This document shows, piece after piece, positions 6,101 to 6,750 of a stretch of 6,750 nucleotides of DNA. The stretch comes from Prevotellaceae bacterium UBA1716. GTDB taxonomy: Bacteria > Bacteroidota > Bacteroidia > Bacteroidales > Bacteroidaceae. A program made the translations under genes and the position numbers. The notes beneath the pieces are model-generated. The model was not told the origin of the DNA, searched no databases, and saw only the letters and a program-made list of their open reading frames with translations. Location of the stretch: the NCBI GenBank assembly GCA_002317225.1, contig DCIW01000124.1:1-6750 (forward strand), written 5' to 3'. How positions within the stretch are numbered: the first letter of the stretch is position 1; each line of letters begins with the position of its first letter.

Positions 6101-6598
6101 GAGGCTAAGTCAATTCTCGTAAACTTTGAAAAGATTGTCCTCCTTCGCACTATCGATGATGCTTGGAAGGAGAACCTCCGCGAACTCGACGAACTCAAGC
6201 ACTCTGTACAGAATGCAAGTTACGAGCAGAAGGACCCACTTCTCATCTTCAAACTCGAATCAGTCACCCTCTACGACAATATGATCGACGAGATCAACAA
6301 CCGTACAATCTCTACTCTCATGCGTTGCTCTATTCCAATCGCAGATCCAGAGGAAGTACAGGAGGCACCGGCAGAAATGCCAGAAGAACCAAAGCAGCGT
6401 CTTCAGGAGACAAAGGAGAACCTTGACGAACTCTCTGAAACACAGCAACAGCAGCAGGCTGCACAGCGCTCTGACACTCGCGCTCCACAACCACGAACTC
6501 CGATCGTAAACAACGGTCCTAAGATTGGCCGTAACGATCCTTGCCCATGTGGTAGTGGTAAGAAGTTCAAGCAGTGCCACGGTAGAGGAATTGTTTAG
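3200..6598 (+). CDS. secA: SecA, preprotein translocase motor ATPase (long Bacteroidetes form)
   Basis: SecA couples ATP hydrolysis to pushing unfolded preproteins through SecYEG at the inner membrane. The 1132 residues show the full motif order: Walker A MATGEGKT (195-202), VTVNDYLAKRD (222-232), GTNNEFGFDYLRDN (271-284), DEVD (303-306) with ARTPLIISG (313-321), then the preprotein cross-linking region, DGEVKIVDEQTGR (518-530), GRRWSDGLHQAVEAKE (534-549), the second nucleotide-binding domain with ATNMAGRGTDIKL (712-724), GTERHESRR (738-746) and QLRGRSGRQGD (750-760), and the helical scaffold with LLEYDDVMNKQR (825-836). The C-terminus is a linker with five consecutive Gln (1082-1086) and a zinc-binding SEC-C motif with C1115, C1117, C1126 and H1127, for SecB or ribosome contact. 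It is about 230 residues longer than the 901-residue E. coli protein. Extra segments lie near 60-103, 124-172, 341-420, 456-496 and 684-706. All catalytic motifs look intact. The ATG at 3200 gives the expected amphipathic N-terminus (FNLIKFISSIFGNK). Confidence 0.98.
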   Translation: MAFNLIKFISSIFGNKASRDIKEITPFVNQVKAVYPEIEKLSNDELRVKVDEIKAYLQESVKDLRKQIEDLNAKIEETDIDKRKPIFDEIDKLEEKVLEKFEEGLNEVLPTVFAVVKDTARRFAESSDNGVAVTATDFDRELAAEGRDFLTLDGDKAIWHNHWIAGGNDTIWNMIHYDVQLFGGVVLHQGKIAEMATGEGKTLVATLPVFLNALTRNGVHVVTVNDYLAKRDSEWMGPLYMFHGLSVDCIDKHQPNSQARRKAYQADITFGTNNEFGFDYLRDNMCMKPEELVQRKHNYAIVDEVDSVLVDDARTPLIISGPIPKGDVQMFEEYCPIVEQLVEAQRKLTQNYLTEAKKLVESDKKDDVTAGFLSLFRAFKGMPKNNALVKFLSQPGIKTGLLQTEEIYMENNNRRMPEATDPLFFVVDEKQKSVEMTDKGNQLIANIVKDDQFFVLPDITTQLSELENQKFENEEEKLAKKDALMQDYAVKSERVHTMQQLLKAYTMFVKDDDYVVMDGEVKIVDEQTGRIMEGRRWSDGLHQAVEAKERVKVEAATQTFATITLQNYFRMYHKLSGMTGTAITEAGEFWDIYKLDVVEIPTNRPIARFDLNDRVYKTNREKYNAVIEEIVKMRNAGRPVLVGTTAVDISELLSRMLSMRKIPHQVLNAKLHQKEADIVALAGQSNYGKYFEKDENGKMVEKEGLLGAVTIATNMAGRGTDIKLSDEVKAACGLAIIGTERHESRRVDRQLRGRSGRQGDPGSSVFYVSLEDKLMRLFGSEKISKIMDKLGFEDGDVIDHPWINKSIERAQKKVEENNFGVRKRLLEYDDVMNKQRQVIYKRRRHALMGQRIGMDIADMIWNRVCHILLGNDYEGVKEDFLKIFAMEVPFTAKEFENSSREKLEDQTYDKVMNHFKERTARLASVAYPVIKRVYEEAGHMYENILVPISDGRGIYQISIPLKEAYESEAKSILVNFEKIVLLRTIDDAWKENLRELDELKHSVQNASYEQKDPLLIFKLESVTLYDNMIDEINNRTISTLMRCSIPIADPEEVQEAPAEMPEEPKQRLQETKENLDELSETQQQQQAAQRSDTRAPQPRTPIVNNGPKIGRNDPCPCGSGKKFKQCHGRGIV

Positions 6599-6623
6599 TT
6601 AAGATTGTAAACTCTCAGATAGC

Positions 6624-6660
6624 AAAATGGGTGTTCATGCACATGAACATCCATTTTTTT
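6624..6660 (+). terminator. Rho-independent terminator of secA
   Basis: AAAATGG (6624-6630) pairs with CCATTTT (6651-6657). G6631 pairs as a wobble with T6650. TGTTCAT (6632-6638) pairs with ATGAACA (6643-6649) around the loop GCAC. The result is a near-perfect 15-bp stem starting 26 bases after the secA stop, followed by a T run to 6660 and another at 6663-6669. On the - strand the stem is followed by only TTTT, so it might terminate weakly in both directions, but + is clearly the main one. Confidence 0.92.
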
Positions 6661-6678
6661 ACTTTTTTTATAAAAAAT

Positions 6679-6708
6679 TTCCTAATTCCTAATTCCTAAT
6701 TCCTAATT
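6679..6708 (+). repeat. Tandem heptamer repeat TTCCTAA, four perfect copies plus a partial fifth
   Basis: TTCCTAA occurs at 6679-6685, 6686-6692, 6693-6699 and 6700-6706, followed by TT. All copies are identical. The array lies between the secA terminator and the next promoter, ending 6 bases before its -7 element, and so covers the place where the -33 element would be. Such perfect short arrays can gain or lose units by slippage. My recollection is that AT-rich heptamer arrays of this kind occur between genes in other Bacteroidetes, but I cannot verify that here. Confidence 0.9.
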
Positions 6709-6714
6709 TAAACG

Positions 6715-6722
6715 TATCTTTG
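6715..6722 (+). promoter_or_regulatory. Bacteroidetes-type promoter, -7 element TATCTTTG, for a gene beyond the window
   Basis: TATCTTTG is an exact match to TAnnTTTG and is followed by CACCC, a common continuation of such promoters. The -33 position (about 6692-6698) falls inside the TTCCTAA array and has no TTTG. The driven gene is not visible: the 28 remaining bases contain no ATG. Confidence 0.7.
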
Positions 6723-6750
6723 CACCCGATTTGGTGTAAGTGCCGCTTGA
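6723..6750 (+). other. Start of a transcript leader, possible small hairpin
   Basis: CACC (6723-6726) can pair with GGTG (6733-6736) around CGATTT, at the expected transcription start. The last bases (TAAGTGCCGCTTGA) show no start codon and no RNA gene I can recognise. They could be a 5' untranslated region or the beginning of a structured RNA cut off by the window. Confidence 0.25.

Noticed and set aside
1..6750. CRISPR array, transposon, tRNA, rRNA or toxin-antitoxin pair
   Set aside because: No spaced repeats, transposase motifs, tRNA cloverleaf signals, rRNA segments or small paired genes were found. The only tandem repeat is the 30-base heptamer array.

Overview
The window looks like a chromosomal segment from a Bacteroidales bacterium, most likely Prevotella-like. 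Four things point there. Two promoter candidates match the Bacteroidetes -7 element TAnnTTTG. None of the three complete genes has a Shine-Dalgarno sequence. SecA is unusually long (1132 aa) with the extra insertions expected for this phylum. The gene content (Na+-NQR, a DUF4105 protein with a membrane tail, and an alkaline-phosphatase-fold protein ending in RIRAPNAC) is also typical. I cannot name a species from the sequence alone. All genes are on the + strand.

Layout. Positions 1-101 hold the last 32 codons of nqrF, the NADH-oxidising subunit of the sodium-pumping NADH:quinone reductase. Positions 102-319 are non-coding and dense in inverted repeats, ending in a strong intrinsic terminator (270-299). 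A promoter follows almost directly (302-309), and the next start codon (320) lies only about 10 bases beyond it. Positions 320-1537 encode a DUF4105/Lnb-type protein with a signal peptide, a periplasmic putative papain-like domain and five membrane helices. One base later, 1539-3092 encode a secreted alkaline-phosphatase-superfamily protein that seems to have lost most of its catalytic residues. Positions 3093-3199 hold a C-rich stretch, a GC-rich hairpin flanked by short direct repeats, and an A-rich leader. Positions 3200-6598 encode secA, the ATPase motor of the Sec translocon. A long-stem terminator closes it (6624-6660). After that come a four-copy 7-bp tandem repeat and a promoter (6715-6722) for a gene beyond the window.

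How the parts work together. The two middle genes are evidently co-transcribed and both products are predicted to be exported by the Sec route. secA has no recognisable TAnnTTTG promoter of its own in the 107-base gap, and no intrinsic terminator separates it from the upstream pair, so some secA expression may come from read-through from the promoter at 302-309. The C-rich stretch between them may be a Rho loading site that limits this.

Nothing here is a mobile element, CRISPR array or defence system. This is mostly ordinary housekeeping and envelope sequence. The points most worth a second look are the apparent pseudo-phosphatase, the DUF4105 protein paired with it, the possible coupling to secA, and the heptamer repeat sitting where the -33 element of the last promoter should be.
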